Part shown: positions 13,977 through 15,747 of the stretch, one piece after another
Numbering within the stretch: the first letter of the stretch is position 1
How the letters are laid out: each line of letters opens with the position of its first letter
Assembly (NCBI GenBank): GCA_900770665.1
Contig: CAAGKZ010000080.1
Span: 1 to 15,747, forward strand
Direction: 5' to 3'
From: Bacteroidaceae bacterium
Lineage (GTDB): Bacteria; Bacteroidota; Bacteroidia; Bacteroidales; Bacteroidaceae
Length of the DNA stretch: 15,747 nucleotides
The notes under the pieces: model-generated
The model's input: the letters and a program-made list of their open reading frames with translations, nothing else
Databases searched by the model: none
What the model was told of the DNA's origin: nothing
Position numbers and translations under genes: made by a program

Positions 13977-15488
13977 TTAATAAACGCTTACTTTACTGAT
14001 TAGCGGACAAGCGCGGCTGTCCTCGATTGTGATGCGTACACCCATAACATCATAGCCGGTGCCATAGCTGTTGGCTGTGTTGCTGTTGAGTGGAATGATG
14101 CGCTTGTAACCGATGGTAGTTGTCTGTACACCTGTTGCACGGCGTGTCCAGTTGACACCATCCTGTGTTGTCTCAACTGTGAACTTCTTCACGCGCTGAC
14201 CCTTTGCGATATACTCCATGAGCTCAACGTAACGGATTGTCTTGGCTGTATCCCACATGAGGGTGATTGTAGCCTCTACAGTGCCGTCGTTTGTAGCCCA
14301 ATAGGTATCCTTGTTGCCGTCGGTCATGTTAGTGGCAACATAGTTGCGGTTTGCGCCTGCCTTGCGTGTCTCGCTGACAGTAACGGTTGCGCTCTTTGCA
14401 AAGTCGTTTGTGAGGCGTGCGCGGATGAGGTCACCCATGCCTGTGAGTGCTCTGACAGAAGCGTCGGGCAACACACCTGCCTTGTTGGGAGGGATATTGA
14501 GGATGAGTGTCGCATTGCGGCCAACGGTCTCAAGGTACATTTGGAAGAGACGCTCGGGAGTGAGTGGGCTCTCGCCATCGTGGTAGAACCAACCCTTGTT
14601 GGTAGCCTTGGCATCGCTCTCGCCGGGGAGCCAGAACCAACCGGTCTCTGTTCCGTACATACCGTTGTTCTCGCCTGCATAGTCACGGTTCTCGGGCGAC
14701 CAGTTTATCTCGCCTGCCCAACCGGCCTCGTTACCAATCCAGCGAGCCTCGCCACCTACACCCCACATAACGCAGTCGGGGCACACCTTGTGGATTGAGT
14801 CGCGGAGGTTAGGAACATCGTAGTATGTAGCACGGTCAACGCTCACCGTTGTGTTGCGGCCACCATAGTAACCGCCACCACCGTTTGCTCCGTCGAACCA
14901 CATCTCGAACTGGTCTGTGCCATACTCGGCAAGCTCGGCACACTGCTTGAGGAATACGTCCTTAACATACTTGTCTGTTCCGTAGTAATAACTGTTGCGG
15001 TCCCATGGCGATACATAGAAACCATACTTCATTCCCAAATCCTTTGCAGCTGCTGCAAAGTCACGTGGTATGTTGGTATTGCGGCCATACTCGTTACCCG
15101 AGTTGGTCACATTGTGTGTTGTAGTCTCGGTTGGCCACTGGCAGAAACCGTCGTGGTGCTTTACAACGGCAATACCGCCGCGCATGCCGGCAGCCTTGGC
15201 AACCTCGAGCCACTGACGTGGATTAGGCGCTGCAGTTGGAGCAAAACGCTTGGGATCCTCGTCACCGTTACCCCACTCCAGGCCGGTATAGGTGTTCATA
15301 CCATAGTGATAGAAAGCATAGAACTCGGTCTCCTGCCATTTCAACTGGCGCGGATGTGGAACCGGATGCACTTCAATAGGCTCATTGTCGGGATTTGCAG
15401 GCGCCTCGGACTTCAACTGAAGCTGCGCCGATGCTCCGAACGGAGCAATCATTCCCAACAGAAACAAAGAAGTAAAAAGTTTTTTCAT
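13977..15488 (-). CDS. Secreted alpha-L-fucosidase (GH29, B-type) with C-terminal discoidin-like domain
   Basis: The enzyme removes terminal L-fucose from glycans by a retaining mechanism; B-type GH29 members prefer alpha-1,3/1,4 links. The 503 residues open with a signal peptide (cleavage ASA before Q22; no lipobox cysteine). The (beta/alpha)8 catalytic domain covers about 45-360, with FYHYGMNTYTG at 59-69, VVKHHDGFC at 108-116, and MWFDGAN at 196-202 holding the nucleophile D199. E254 in RWIGNEAG (249-256) is the likely acid/base by analogy with characterised GH29-B enzymes. A glycine-rich loop GGGGYYGGRN follows the nucleophile. Residues 365-503 form an F5/8-type (CBM32-like) sandwich with TDGNKDTYWAT at 389-399. 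It is the first gene of a two-gene operon and acts in the periplasm or outside. Confidence 0.93.
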   Translation of the reverse strand: MKKLFTSLFLLGMIAPFGASAQLQLKSEAPANPDNEPIEVHPVPHPRQLKWQETEFYAFYHYGMNTYTGLEWGNGDEDPKRFAPTAAPNPRQWLEVAKAAGMRGGIAVVKHHDGFCQWPTETTTHNVTNSGNEYGRNTNIPRDFAAAAKDLGMKYGFYVSPWDRNSYYYGTDKYVKDVFLKQCAELAEYGTDQFEMWFDGANGGGGYYGGRNTTVSVDRATYYDVPNLRDSIHKVCPDCVMWGVGGEARWIGNEAGWAGEINWSPENRDYAGENNGMYGTETGWFWLPGESDAKATNKGWFYHDGESPLTPERLFQMYLETVGRNATLILNIPPNKAGVLPDASVRALTGMGDLIRARLTNDFAKSATVTVSETRKAGANRNYVATNMTDGNKDTYWATNDGTVEATITLMWDTAKTIRYVELMEYIAKGQRVKKFTVETTQDGVNWTRRATGVQTTTIGYKRIIPLNSNTANSYGTGYDVMGVRITIEDSRACPLISKVSVY

Positions 15489-15747
15489 CTTGTTTTGGTT
15501 TAGGTTAGTTAATAAAAATCATAGTCAATATACAAAATGCGAAGCAGGATACACGACTCCACACTATCGCTCAATTTGCAAAGTAAATATAAATTTTGAT
15601 AATTTTAGAAGTTGTTTAAATTTTTAAAACGTATTTTATTATAGAAACTGGCTATTTCGCCGTTTTTTATATTCAAAAACGTCTGTTTCTTTCTTTTTCG
15701 CAGTTACATAGCCCGCTATGTGCCCTTGAAAAATAAATAAACATCCA
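15489..15747. other. Upstream region of the fucosidase operon
   Basis: No gene is seen in these 259 AT-rich bases. The promoter of the fucosidase operon should lie here, reading leftwards. The nearest match to the -7 consensus TAnnTTTG is TTACTTTG on the minus strand at 15586-15579, 7 of 8 bases, about 90 bases before the ATG, but without a clear -33 partner. No regulator gene or binding-site repeat is evident. Confidence 0.35.

Overview
This window looks like a chromosome segment of a gut member of the order Bacteroidales (phylum Bacteroidota). The evidence is the aspT/aspD pair, a secreted GH29 fucosidase and a GEVED-type secreted protein with signal peptides ending in ...ASAQ, a C-terminal tail of the form YDLQGRRL...KGIYIVDGEKVLVK, A-rich leaders without strong Shine-Dalgarno sites, and intergenic spacers full of short palindromic repeats. 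Genus cannot be fixed from the sequence alone.

Layout, left to right. (1) Positions 1-5192, minus strand, visibly AT-rich: a type I restriction-modification operon transcribed right to left. It holds an unrecognised 188-residue gene, then hsdR, hsdM and the first 21 codons of hsdS, which is cut by the window edge and is too short for an ordinary ORF search. (2) Positions 5514-9256, plus strand, visibly GC-richer: aspT (aspartate:alanine exchanger) and aspD (aspartate 4-decarboxylase), together a proton-motive decarboxylation cycle. Aspartate enters, CO2 is released inside using a proton, and alanine leaves. (3) Positions 9257-10263: a small rubredoxin gene (9759-9929) embedded in about 1 kb of mostly non-coding sequence built from several repeat families. 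(4) Positions 10264-11337, minus: an N-acetylhexosamine 1-kinase-like sugar kinase with its own terminator. (5) Positions 11798-15488, minus: a two-gene unit of a secreted GH29-type alpha-L-fucosidase with a C-terminal discoidin-like domain, then a secreted GEVED-domain protein, closed by a strong terminator. Regions 4 and 5 fit salvage of fucosylated, HexNAc-containing host glycans such as mucin, though no SusC/SusD pair is present here.

The least ordinary material is the spacer DNA. Runs of a 7-bp unit (GAAAACG, GAAAGCG, GAAAGGT) start exactly at the stop codons of both aspT and aspD, and in aspD they supply the last codons. A tandem 86/87-bp duplication follows aspD, with a broken relative between aspT and aspD. 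Several spacers carry units with a shared two-hairpin layout whose stem sequences differ but remain paired. I found no transposase, integrase, tRNA, rRNA or CRISPR array. The only candidate for a new protein system is the 188-residue gene at the head of the hsd operon.
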